A DNA stretch of 13,700 bases from an uncultured Vogesella sp. (GCA_946479405.1 CAMLGD010000079.1:1-13700); one strand, 5' to 3'; shown: positions 7,820-13,700, numbered from the stretch's first letter. The notes: generated by a model not told the origin, from the sequence alone. Numbers and translations: made by a program.

Positions 7820-8547
7820 CCCGCATCCCTGCTGCTGCCATCCGGCACAAATACATAGCCGTAGCCCCACACCGTCTGCAGGTAGCGCGGCGGCCCTTCC
7901 GGTTCCTCGATCGCCTTGCGCAGCCGCGACACGTGCACGTCGATGCTGCGGTCCTGCGATTCGCCACCGCCCTTGCCCATCGCCAGCTCCATCAGCTGTT
8001 CGCGCGTCAGCGGCCGCCGCGGATGGCTGGCCAGCGCCAGCAGCACCGCGTATTCGGCGGTAGTCAGCGCCACCACCGCACCGTCGCGGGTCAGCTCGCG
8101 CCGTGCCGGGTTGAGCACGCAGCGGCCGAAGCTCATCGGCTCGGCCTCGGCCAGTTGCGCCGCCACCACCGGCGTGTGTTCGTAGCGGCGCAGCACCGCG
8201 TTGATGCGCGCCAGCAGCTCACGCGGGTTGAACGGCTTGGCCAGATAATCGTCGGCCCCCATTTCCAGCCCCAGGATACGGTCGACATCCTCGCCGCGCG
8301 CGGTCAGCATCACCACCGGGATCGGCTCGCCCTGCGCGCGCAGGCGGCGTACCACCGCCAGGCCATCCTCGCCGGGCATCATCACGTCCAGCACCAGCAG
8401 GTCCGGGCGGTTGCGCGCCAGCTTGCGGTCCAGATCGCGCGCATCCGACAGCGTATCCACGGTGTAGCCCTGCTGGCTGAGATAGCGCTGCAACAGTTCG
8501 CGCAGCCGCACATCGTCATCCACCACCAGTATTTTGCGTTGCTCCAT
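7816..8547 (-). CDS. ompR: Response regulator OmpR
   Basis: 243-residue cytoplasmic transcription factor. The receiver domain occupies about 1-120 with acidic pocket D11/D12, phospho-acceptor D54 (LVLDVMMPGEDG), T82 and K104 (DDYLAKPFNPRELLARI). The C-terminal winged helix binds DNA (SFGRCVLNPARRELTRDG onward, QDRSIDVHVSRLRKAIEE, ending LQTVWGYGYVFVPDG). The last motif and PFNPRELLARI match E. coli OmpR almost word for word, so this is OmpR rather than a generic OmpR-family member. ATG 8547 was chosen because MEQRKILVVDDD aligns with the E. coli start; the frame is open 17 codons further but without family support. It is translationally coupled to envZ and diverges from an exported-protein gene cluster. 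Confidence 0.94.
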   Translation of the reverse strand: MEQRKILVVDDDVRLRELLQRYLSQQGYTVDTLSDARDLDRKLARNRPDLLVLDVMMPGEDGLAVVRRLRAQGEPIPVVMLTARGEDVDRILGLEMGADDYLAKPFNPRELLARINAVLRRYEHTPVVAAQLAEAEPMSFGRCVLNPARRELTRDGAVVALTTAEYAVLLALASHPRRPLTREQLMELAMGKGGGESQDRSIDVHVSRLRKAIEEPEGPPRYLQTVWGYGYVFVPDGSSRDAG

Positions 8548-8755
8548 AGGGTTTCCGTTACCTGCCTTGAGTTCACTACAAAGCGTACCCTGCGGCACCG
8601 CCCGCGTCAGCCCTGGCGTGAAGATTGATTAAGCCGGCGGCCAACCTTAACAGGCGTTAACACTCTGCCGCCGGTGGCACAAAGTTGCGCAACACCCGAC
8701 GCCTACAGTGCAGTCATCCAAACGGCCCACGTGGCCATCTGCCAGGAGCTGCCTT
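8548..8755. promoter_or_regulatory. Divergent control region between ompR and the exported-protein genes
   Basis: 208 bases without a supported gene. The notable element is TTAAC (8647-8651) repeated directly as TTAAC (8657-8661), a 10-base period. Direct half-sites on one DNA face are the usual binding pattern for OmpR-family regulators. A related TTAA lies at 8629-8632. CCACGTGG (palindrome) lies near 8728-8735. AGGAG at 8744-8748 is the ribosome binding site of the gene at 8756. No confident -35/-10 pair was assigned. Confidence 0.4.
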
Positions 8756-9343
8756 ATGAAAACCCGCACCATGCTGACCGCTGCCGCACTTGCCACCATC
8801 ACCGCCCTGTCCGCCACCGCCATGGCATTTGGCCCGGGCATGGACGCCGGCGGCAAACCGCCCCGCGCCGAGATGCAGGCCTTCCGCGATGCCGTGATGT
8901 CCGGCGCACTAAGCGATGCCGAGCTGGCCACGCTGAAGAAGGATCGCGACGCGCTGCATGCGCAAATGGAAAAGCTGCGTGCCGACGGCAGCCTGAGTAC
9001 GGCGGACCGCGACAGCCTGCAGAAGTTGCACCAGGCCATGCGCGACAAGGTGCAAACCCTGATCGCCAACAACGAACGCAGCAAACCGCGCAGCAGCTGG
9101 CCAAGCCAGCTACTGCCGGAGCCGGGCCGCCACGGCAAGCATCATGGCGATGGCCAGGGACACTGGGGCAGCCGTGACGACATGCGCGCGTTTCATGCCG
9201 CCGTGCAGTCCGGGGCACTGACCGACGCCGAGATCGCCACCCTGCGCCAGCAGCAACAGGCACTGCACGCCAAGCTGCAAGAGTTGATCGACAACAACGA
9301 CCGCGCCCAGCCGCGCCAGCAGCCGGCCGCACCCAAGCCGTAA
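8756..9343 (+). CDS. Exported helical protein with internal duplication and His-rich linker, function unknown
   Basis: 195 residues. A Sec signal peptide ends near TAMA (residue 24), so the protein is probably periplasmic. Residues 39-74 and 142-177 are a duplication with 20 of 36 identical positions; both contain a SGAL[ST]DAE[LI]ATL core that reads as helix-turn-helix, followed by a charged Gln/Lys/Arg helix. Both copies are followed by an NN[ED]R..PR tail. The first copy has an extra helical segment (RADGSLSTADRDSLQKL) that is missing from the second. The linker 124-140 is rich in His and Gly (H126, H129, H130, H136) and could bind metal. The pattern recalls uncharacterised exported betaproteobacterial proteins with GxLTxxEaxxL...ADGxlTpxER signatures. 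ATG 8756 has AGGAG seven bases upstream; an in-frame ATG at 8708 lacks one and would hide the signal peptide. Confidence 0.8.
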   Translation: MKTRTMLTAAALATITALSATAMAFGPGMDAGGKPPRAEMQAFRDAVMSGALSDAELATLKKDRDALHAQMEKLRADGSLSTADRDSLQKLHQAMRDKVQTLIANNERSKPRSSWPSQLLPEPGRHGKHHGDGQGHWGSRDDMRAFHAAVQSGALTDAEIATLRQQQQALHAKLQELIDNNDRAQPRQQPAAPKP

Positions 9344-9353
9344 CGCCATGACA

Positions 9354-9382
9354 GCGTGCCATGCGCCCCCGGCATGGCACGC
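9354..9382. other. 11-bp stem-loop between the first two exported-protein genes
   Basis: GCGTGCCATGC (9354-9364) pairs perfectly with GCATGGCACGC (9372-9382) around a 7-base loop. No T-run follows on either side, so a plain intrinsic terminator is unlikely. It could stabilise an mRNA 3' end or lower readthrough into the gene at 9410. Confidence 0.6.
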
Positions 9383-9409
9383 CGTCGTCACGCAAGATAG
9401 AATGTGCTT

Positions 9410-9769
9410 ATGAATCGGCTTTTTCCGACGCTGTTGCTCTGCATCGCGGCCAACCTTGGCAGCGTGGCTCTGGCCGCGCCGCCGTTCTTTGCCGGGCCGC
9501 CGCAGTTCCGCGACCAGCAAGACGGGGTGGACAGCCAGCGCCTGCGTGAGCTACGCCTCAGAGAGGCAATCGATCGCGGCGAGCTGAGCCGGGAAGAAGC
9601 CAAGCGTCTGCGCCAGTACTATCGCCGCCACGAAGCGCTGCGGCCGTATCCGCCGCAATCCGGCATGGCCAGCCAGCCATACGGCCGGCAGCCGGCGGAA
9701 AAGGACTGGCGCCGCTGGCGTAAAAAACAGGATAGGCTGAACGCACTGCCGTTTGCCGCCCCGGACTAG
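9410..9769 (+). CDS. Small exported protein with a GELSREE helical motif, function unknown
   Basis: 119 residues. The signal peptide ends at VALA (residue 22), followed by a proline-rich start (APPFFAGPP). The middle (about 42-75) is a charged helical segment whose core, AIDRGELSREEAKRLRQYY, resembles the SGALSDAEL repeats of the preceding protein. The C-terminal part is rich in Arg, Lys, Trp and Pro (KDWRRWRKKQDR). The predicted mature protein is strongly basic. The start is ATG 9410, with a possible GTG at 9404; neither has a strong Shine-Dalgarno. It follows the preceding gene after 66 bases that contain a stem-loop. I do not recognise a named family. Its position suggests a shared envelope role with its neighbours. 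Confidence 0.65.
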   Translation: MNRLFPTLLLCIAANLGSVALAAPPFFAGPPQFRDQQDGVDSQRLRELRLREAIDRGELSREEAKRLRQYYRRHEALRPYPPQSGMASQPYGRQPAEKDWRRWRKKQDRLNALPFAAPD

Positions 9770-9865
9770 CCGCGTGCAGCACTGCCTGTCGCGGCCAGCT
9801 AGCGCGTCGGAGCAGGCGGCGCCGCCGGTGACGGCCGGCATCACATTTGAATCTGGGGGATGGGC

Positions 9866-10324
9866 ATGAGATGGCAACGCTGGGCATGGCTGCTGGCCGC
9901 AGGGCTGGCCGCGTCACAAGCCTGGGCCGCGGCACCGGCCGCCTGCCGCAGCGCGGCGGACGGCCCGGCCTGCCAATACGCGCAGGCGGGCGAAGCCAGC
10001 TGTAGCGACGTGGCCCTGCCCGACCGCCCCGCCTGCCGCCAGCAATTCACCCCGCCCGCCAACTGCCGGCGCGAGCGCGACCATGCCGCCTGCGTCGCGC
10101 TGCAACAGGCGCAATATCGCTGCAGCCAGCAACTGGGGCTGGCACGTCGCCAATGCCTGGCCGATACACTGCCGCCCCCCAGCTGTCGCCCCGGCACGCC
10201 GCCGGAGCGCTGCCGCGCGCTGCAGCTGGCCGCCAAACGCTGCGGCGCGCTGTTTGGCAGCCAGCGCCGCCAGTGCCAGCATCAGATCATCCAGCAACAG
10301 GACGATGGCTCGGCGCTGCGCTGA
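9866..10324 (+). CDS. Exported 12-cysteine protein made of three 40-residue CX8-CX9-CX10-C repeats
   Basis: 152 residues. A Sec signal peptide ends about residue 22 (ASQAWAA). Cysteines are at 27, 36, 46, 57 / 67, 76, 86, 97 / 107, 116, 126, 137, giving spacings of 9, 10, 11, 10 that repeat exactly three times. Each repeat begins near P-x-x-C or PPxxC and ends with a basic or polar stretch before the fourth Cys (DRPAC, ARRQC, SQRRQC). The protein is rich in Arg, Gln and Ala and is likely oxidised in the periplasm, with an even number of cysteines for six disulfides. Several CX9C steps recall twin-CX9C helical hairpins, which is a resemblance only. I know no family with this pattern. ATG 9866 was chosen over 9860 because TGGGGGA then has proper spacing. 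Ends 32 bases before a hairpin. Confidence 0.75.
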   Translation: MRWQRWAWLLAAGLAASQAWAAAPAACRSAADGPACQYAQAGEASCSDVALPDRPACRQQFTPPANCRRERDHAACVALQQAQYRCSQQLGLARRQCLADTLPPPSCRPGTPPERCRALQLAAKRCGALFGSQRRQCQHQIIQQQDDGSALR

Positions 10325-10355
10325 GCATCGGCACTTTTCCGACGAATGCGACAAG

Positions 10356-10379
10356 GCCGCCGGTCGACAGACCGGCGGC
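10356..10379. terminator. Hairpin after the Cys-rich gene, convergent with qorA
   Basis: GCCGCCGGTC (10356-10365) and GACCGGCGGC (10370-10379) form a perfect 10-bp stem with a GACA loop. The tail ATTGCTGCTT is only moderately T-rich. The hairpin is likely to terminate the plus-strand genes and perhaps also the minus-strand qorA message. Confidence 0.75.
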
Positions 10380-10389
10380 ATTGCTGCTT

Positions 10390-10407
10390 GCGGCCAACGT
10401 TGGCCGC
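10390..10407. repeat. 18-bp perfect palindrome, copy 2
   Basis: Identical to the element at 827-844 (GCGGCCAACGTTGGCCGC), again in a convergent gap, 11 bases after a terminator-like hairpin and 5 bases beyond the stop of a minus-strand gene. Both copies are also preceded by TT, giving a shared TTGCGGCCAACGTTGG word. A partial copy with that word (15 bases, TTGCGGCCAACGTTG) lies inside the esterase gene at 11533-11547. Confidence 0.85.
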
Positions 10408-10412
10408 GGGCC

Positions 10413-11387
10413 TTACGGCAGCAGAATGATGGAGCCGGTGGTGCGCCGCGCTTCCAGATCGGCATGCGCACGGGCGGCATCGCTCAGCGCATAGCGCGCC
10501 GACGGCTGCACCTGTACCGCGCCGGCGCGGATGCGCTCGAACAGCGCCGCGGCACTGGCTTCCAGCTCGGCACGGCTGGCCACGTAATCGCCCAGCTTGG
10601 GGCGGGTGAAGAACAGCGAACCCTTCTGCGACAGCAGCAGCGGCGCAAACGGCGGCACCGCGCCGGAGGCATTGCCGAAGCTGACGAACATGCCGCGCGG
10701 CGCCAGGCAGTCCAGCGAGATGTCGAAGGTATCCTTGCCCACCGAGTCGTACACCACCGGCACGCCCTTGCCGTCGGTGATGTCGTTCACCCGCGCCACC
10801 ACGTCTTCCTCGCGGTAGTTGATCACGTGCTGGCAGCCCAGCCGCTGCGCGATGGCCGCCTTGTCGGCGCTGCCGACGGTGCCGATCACCTGCACCCCCA
10901 GCGATTTGAGCCACTGCACCGCGATCTGCCCCACGCCGCCGGCGGCGGCATGCCACAGCACGGTCTGGCCGGGCTGCACCGGGTAGGTGCGGCGGATCAG
11001 GTACTCCACGGTCATGCCCTGCAGCATCACGCAGGCGGCGGTGTCGTCGGCGATGTCATCCGGCAGCCGCACCAGCGGCGCGGCGTTCATTACCCGGCGC
11101 TGGCTGTAGGCGCCCTGCGCGCCGCCGGCGTAGGCGACGCGGTCGCCCGGCACCACATGGCTTACTCCGGCCCCCACGGCTTCCACCACGCCGGCCGCTT
11201 CCGAGCCGAGGCCGGACGGCAGCGTCAGCGGGTACAGCCCGCTACGATGGTAAGTGTCGATGAAGTTGACGCCGATGGCGGTGTGGCGCAGCAGCACCTC
11301 GCCCGGGCCGGGCTGGCCTGGATCGCTCTGCTCCAGCTGCAGCACGTCCGGGCCGCCGGTGGCGTGAAAACGGATGATCTGATTCAT
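10413..11387 (-). CDS. NADPH:quinone oxidoreductase, QorA type (zinc-independent MDR family)
   Basis: 324 residues, close to the length of E. coli QorA. Cytoplasmic; family members reduce quinones with NADPH. The N-terminal catalytic fold has NFIDTYHRSGLYP (about 41-53), LGSEAAGVVEAVG (60-72) and GDRVAY. The Rossmann part has the cofactor loop AAAGGVGQIA (147-156), VIGTVGSADKAAIAQRLG and HVINYREED. The zinc-binding cysteines of true alcohol dehydrogenases are absent, as expected for this branch. ATG 11387 has a full AGGAGG (11393-11398 on the minus strand); the frame is open far upstream, but only as read-through of other sequence. It lies 94 bases after the esterase gene on the same strand, possibly in one unit. 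I assign the family firmly; the exact quinone substrate is inferred. Confidence 0.92.
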   Translation of the reverse strand: MNQIIRFHATGGPDVLQLEQSDPGQPGPGEVLLRHTAIGVNFIDTYHRSGLYPLTLPSGLGSEAAGVVEAVGAGVSHVVPGDRVAYAGGAQGAYSQRRVMNAAPLVRLPDDIADDTAACVMLQGMTVEYLIRRTYPVQPGQTVLWHAAAGGVGQIAVQWLKSLGVQVIGTVGSADKAAIAQRLGCQHVINYREEDVVARVNDITDGKGVPVVYDSVGKDTFDISLDCLAPRGMFVSFGNASGAVPPFAPLLLSQKGSLFFTRPKLGDYVASRAELEASAAALFERIRAGAVQVQPSARYALSDAARAHADLEARRTTGSIILLP

Positions 11388-11481
11388 GCAAACCTCCTGT
11401 CGATGGGCGCGGGGTCTGTGCGCCTGATGCGGCATCTTGCAGCAAAGCACGGCCGATGGGCAGCAACAGGCTGTTCTGCTG

Positions 11482-12063
11482 TCAGTACGCTGCCGGCACG
11501 CGCCCGTGCAGTTGCAGCAAGCCGGGCAGGCATTGCGGCCAACGTTGCAGCCGATGGTCGTCGCCATTGAATACCGTCTGGCGCGCACCGCGGTAGTGGC
11601 ACGCCGCCACACGCCAGTCCAGCACCTCGTCCGCCGTGCCCAGCAGCAGCCAATAGTTGGCCGCATGCAGCCGCTCCGGACGAATGGCCTGCAGCTCGGC
11701 CATGTGCTGTTCGGTCAGCACATAGTCTTCGCCGGTGTACGGGTTGTGCTGCGGGCCAAGAAAGCGCGCCAGATCGTGCTCCGGGTAGACCGCCGGGTTG
11801 ATCAGCAGCGCCGGCAGATTGAAGCGCTCGGCCAGATGGGTGGCGTAGAAGCCGCCCAGCGAGCTGCCGATCAGCACCACCGGCTCGCGCCGCGCCGTCA
11901 GCCAGCCGGCCAGCTGCGCGATGGCGGTGGCCGGATACGGCGACAGCTGCGGCGCGGAAAACACATGCGACTGGCCGCAGCCGGCCAGAAAGTCGTGCGT
12001 CTCGCGCGCCTTCAGCGATTGCGGGCCGGATTGAAAACCGTGCAGATACAGGTAGTGGGTCAT
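11482..12063 (-). CDS. YqiA-type alpha/beta-hydrolase (esterase)
   Basis: 193 residues, the size of E. coli YqiA, an esterase of the UPF0227 alpha/beta-hydrolase group. MTHYLYLHGFQSGPQSLKA opens the protein with the HGF oxyanion-hole region. The nucleophile elbow is GSSLGGFYATHLAE with S68. Likely acid residues are D145 or D149 (GTADEVLDW), and the catalytic His is H170 in NGDDHRL. PALLINPAVYP is also typical. The start is ATG 12063, chosen by the family N-terminus; no strong Shine-Dalgarno is visible, and the open frame continues upstream without family support. It follows the solute-binding protein gene after 49 bases on the same strand. The natural substrate is unknown. A 15-base copy of the window's palindromic word lies in its 3' part. 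Confidence 0.88.
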   Translation of the reverse strand: MTHYLYLHGFQSGPQSLKARETHDFLAGCGQSHVFSAPQLSPYPATAIAQLAGWLTARREPVVLIGSSLGGFYATHLAERFNLPALLINPAVYPEHDLARFLGPQHNPYTGEDYVLTEQHMAELQAIRPERLHAANYWLLLGTADEVLDWRVAACHYRGARQTVFNGDDHRLQRWPQCLPGLLQLHGRVPAAY

Positions 12064-12112
12064 GATGACGACGGACAGGAAAGATGCCGCAGTGTACGCC
12101 AGCGCCCGGCGC

Positions 12113-12868
12113 TCAGCGCGGCTTCCACTGGTAACGCTGCAGGATGCGCAGCACCTCGCCCTTGCGCTCCAGCGCGGCGATGGCACGGTTCAGCTGCGCC
12201 ACGCTGTAGCGCGAGCGCGGCGCCACCGCGCAGTAGGTCTGGTGGGTGGACACCAGCCACGGCTGCACCTTGATGCGCTGCGCCGCGGCGGCGTTGTTGC
12301 GCGCCCAGCCGGCCAGTTCCAGCTCGGAAGTGATGGCGGCATCCACCGCGCCCATGCCCAGCGCCTTGAGGGTGGAGTCCAGTCGCGGATGGTCCACCCG
12401 CGCCGCCACGCCGTCCTGCCACAGCGGCTGCAGCGTCGGATAGTGATAGCCGCGGATTACGCCGATGCGCAGCCCGGCCAGGTCCTGCTGCGCCGCCACC
12501 TGGCGCGGCAGCGTGGTGCTGGTGACCACGCGCTCCACCTGCGGATAGAAGTCGCGGGTCCAGCCCAGCCGGCTGGCGTTGCCGAACCACGCCGGGTTGG
12601 CATTGCAGACGATGTCCACCGTGCTGGCCTCCACCGCCGGCTCCACCCGGTTGCGCGACAACAGCTGAAAACGGGCGCCGGTGGCCAGCTCTGCCGCCAA
12701 CGCAATGCCAAGATCATAACTAAGACTGGGGGCCAGCTGACGCGCCGCATTCAGCACCACGATCGGCGGCGCATCCGATTCGGCCACCCCGATACGCAGC
12801 TCTGCTGCCTGGCTGGCGCCGGCGGCAAACAACAGGGCCAGCACCAGCGTGGTCGATTGCTGCGGCAT
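12113..12868 (-). CDS. Periplasmic solute-binding protein, family 3 type (orphan)
   Basis: 251 residues. A signal peptide ends near GASQA (residue 21), and the mature protein begins AELRIGVAESDAPPIV, the usual first strand of SBP_bac_3 binding proteins. Later family-like stretches are LSYDLGIALAAELATG, VDIVCNANPAW, DLAGLRIGVIRGYHY (start of lobe 2) and GAVDAAITSELELAGWA. Members bind amino acids or similar small molecules, for ABC transport or for sensing. No permease or ATPase gene is adjacent, so this is an orphan or serves a transporter encoded elsewhere. ATG 12868 has AGGAG six bases upstream, in the same ACTAGGAGC context as the cytochrome c4 gene. It is first in a minus-strand row with the esterase and qorA and diverges from metH. 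Confidence 0.85.
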   Translation of the reverse strand: MPQQSTTLVLALLFAAGASQAAELRIGVAESDAPPIVVLNAARQLAPSLSYDLGIALAAELATGARFQLLSRNRVEPAVEASTVDIVCNANPAWFGNASRLGWTRDFYPQVERVVTSTTLPRQVAAQQDLAGLRIGVIRGYHYPTLQPLWQDGVAARVDHPRLDSTLKALGMGAVDAAITSELELAGWARNNAAAAQRIKVQPWLVSTHQTYCAVAPRSRYSVAQLNRAIAALERKGEVLRILQRYQWKPR

Positions 12869-12911
12869 ATGCGGCTCCTAGTCCCTTTTATATTGTATTG
12901 TTCTAAAGAAT

Positions 12912-12954
12912 GAGCTTATCCGATTGTTTCGCAATGATAAGATGAAGCTCTTTT
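12912..12954 (+). promoter_or_regulatory. Hairpin with T-run in the metH leader (possible attenuator)
   Basis: GAGCTTATC (12912-12920) can pair with GAT plus AAGCTC (12941-12950, one bulged G). An inner ATTG (12923-12926) pairs with CAAT (12932-12935), and TTTTG follows at 12951. CTTATC with GATAAG offers a competing register. There is no plus-strand gene upstream to terminate, so a hairpin plus T-run 40 bases ahead of metH suggests leader control, or else marks the promoter region of the divergent binding-protein gene. It does not resemble the SAH or SAM riboswitch cores I know. Confidence 0.4.
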
Positions 12955-12991
12955 GTCTACGTAGTTTTACCTAAAAAAAGCAGCTTTCGCC

Positions 12992-13700
12992 ATGTCCACA
13001 CACGTTCCGCACCCTGTTTTCGATCTGCTTGGCCGCCGCATCCTGATTCTGGACGGCGGCATGGGCACCATGATCCAGCGCCACCAGCTGGAAGAAGCCG
13101 ACTACCGGGGCGAGCGTTTCCAGGACTGGCCCCGCGATGTGAAAGGCAACAACGACCTGCTGGTGCTGACCCAGCCGCAGATCATCGCCGGCATCCACCA
13201 GGCCTATCTCGACGCCGGCGCCGACATCATCGAGACCAACAGCTTCAACGCCACCGCCATCGCCATGGCCGACTACGGCATGGAAGAGCTGGTATGGGAG
13301 CTGAACTTTGCCGCCGCCAAGCTGGTAAAAGAGCTGTGCGTGGCGATGACGGCGGTCAACCCGGACAAGCCGCGCTTCTGCGCCGGCGTGCTGGGCCCCA
13401 CCAGCCGTACCTGCAGCATCAGCCCGGACGTGAACGACCCGGGCTACCGCAACGTGACCTTTGACGAGCTGGTGGAAACCTACAGCGAGGCCATCGACGG
13501 CCTGGTCAAGGGCGGCGCCGACTTCCTGCTGGTGGAAACCATTTTTGACACGCTGAACGCCAAGGCAGCGGTGTTCGCCATCCACCAGTATTTCGACCAG
13601 CGCCCGGAGATCGCGCGGCTGCCGATCATGGTGTCCGGCACCATTACCGACCAGTCCGGCCGTACCCTGACCGGCCAGACCACCGAGGCGTTCTACAACA
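12992..13700 (+). CDS. metH: Cobalamin-dependent methionine synthase, N-terminal part (partial)
   Basis: First 236 codons; the gene continues past the window. MetH moves a methyl group from methyltetrahydrofolate to homocysteine through cobalamin, giving methionine, in the cytoplasm. The visible part is the N-terminal homocysteine-binding barrel: [104 protein letters not shown] and [20 protein letters not shown] match the family closely. The zinc-ligand cysteines lie further on, outside the window. ATG 12992 starts [23 protein letters not shown]; no Shine-Dalgarno is obvious, and the stretch before it is A-rich (AAAAAAAGCAG). Confidence 0.96.
   Translation, partial: MSTHVPHPVFDLLGRRILILDGGMGTMIQRHQLEEADYRGERFQDWPRDVKGNNDLLVLTQPQIIAGIHQAYLDAGADIIETNSFNATAIAMADYGMEELVWELNFAAAKLVKELCVAMTAVNPDKPRFCAGVLGPTSRTCSISPDVNDPGYRNVTFDELVETYSEAIDGLVKGGADFLLVETIFDTLNAKAAVFAIHQYFDQRPEIARLPIMVSGTITDQSGRTLTGQTTEAFYN

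Noticed and set aside
9815..9826. GGCGGCGCCGCC, 12-bp palindrome before the Cys-rich gene
   Set aside because: Simple GC-rich self-complementarity expected by chance at this composition; not repeated elsewhere in the window.
9914..10480. 188-codon minus-strand frame opposite the Cys-rich gene
   Set aside because: No start signal and Ala/Arg/Gly-rich shadow composition. The exact Cys periodicity and signal peptide support the plus-strand frame.
10083..11570. 495-codon plus-strand open frame across the Cys-rich gene and qorA
   Set aside because: It crosses a terminator hairpin, overlaps the Cys-rich gene out of frame and is antisense to qorA; the translation has no motif.
12060..12590. Frame overlapping the solute-binding protein on the same strand
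   Set aside because: Alternative reading of the binding-protein gene with Gly/Ala/Arg-rich nonsense; the proper frame has a signal peptide and family motifs.
12880..12991. SAH or SAM riboswitch ahead of metH
   Set aside because: The leader is short and AT-rich, and I could not find the conserved cores of known SAH, SAM or cobalamin riboswitches.

Overview
The window is GC-rich bacterial chromosome, densely coding, and best fits a betaproteobacterium of the order Neisseriales (Chromobacteriaceae-like, for example the Vogesella/Chromobacterium neighbourhood). The reasons are the gene content, namely a cytochrome c4 gene followed by resB and ccsB (System II cytochrome c maturation) divergent from engB, together with EnvZ/OmpR, MetH and Pgi of proteobacterial type. 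The genus is inferred from gene order and protein similarity recalled by eye, not from a database search. No rRNA, tRNA, insertion sequence, CRISPR array or phage gene was seen, and no gene-free gap exceeds about 210 bases.

Layout. 1-254: 3' end of pgi and its terminator. 341-775: a small lipoprotein gene of unknown function, visibly poorer in GC than its surroundings, ending at a bidirectional terminator. 861-4708 (minus): cytochrome c4, then resB and ccsB, so a heme protein sits with the machinery that attaches heme to it. resB and ccsB overlap by 4 bases; a hairpin separates the cytochrome gene from resB. 4800-5456 (plus): engB, a ribosome-assembly GTPase. 5648-6517: an EamA/DMT permease whose stop codon directly abuts that of the convergent envZ. 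6518-8547 (minus): ompR-envZ two-component pair with an ATGA overlap. 8756-10324 (plus): three consecutive genes for small exported proteins of unknown function, diverging from ompR. 10413-12868 (minus): an orphan periplasmic solute-binding protein, a YqiA-type esterase and a QorA-type quinone oxidoreductase. 12992-13700: the first 236 codons of metH, preceded by a leader hairpin.

Most of this is housekeeping. The least explained part is the exported-protein cluster next to ompR/envZ. Its first protein has an internal duplication around a His-rich linker, its second shares the same short helix-turn-helix-like motif, and its third is a 12-cysteine protein whose cysteines fall in an exact three-fold 40-residue repeat. 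A second unexplained signal is a perfect 18-bp palindrome (GCGGCCAACGTTGGCCGC) found twice. Each copy lies just after a terminator hairpin in a convergent intergenic gap. Its 9-base half-site recurs about once per kilobase across the window, which recalls uptake-signal-like words.
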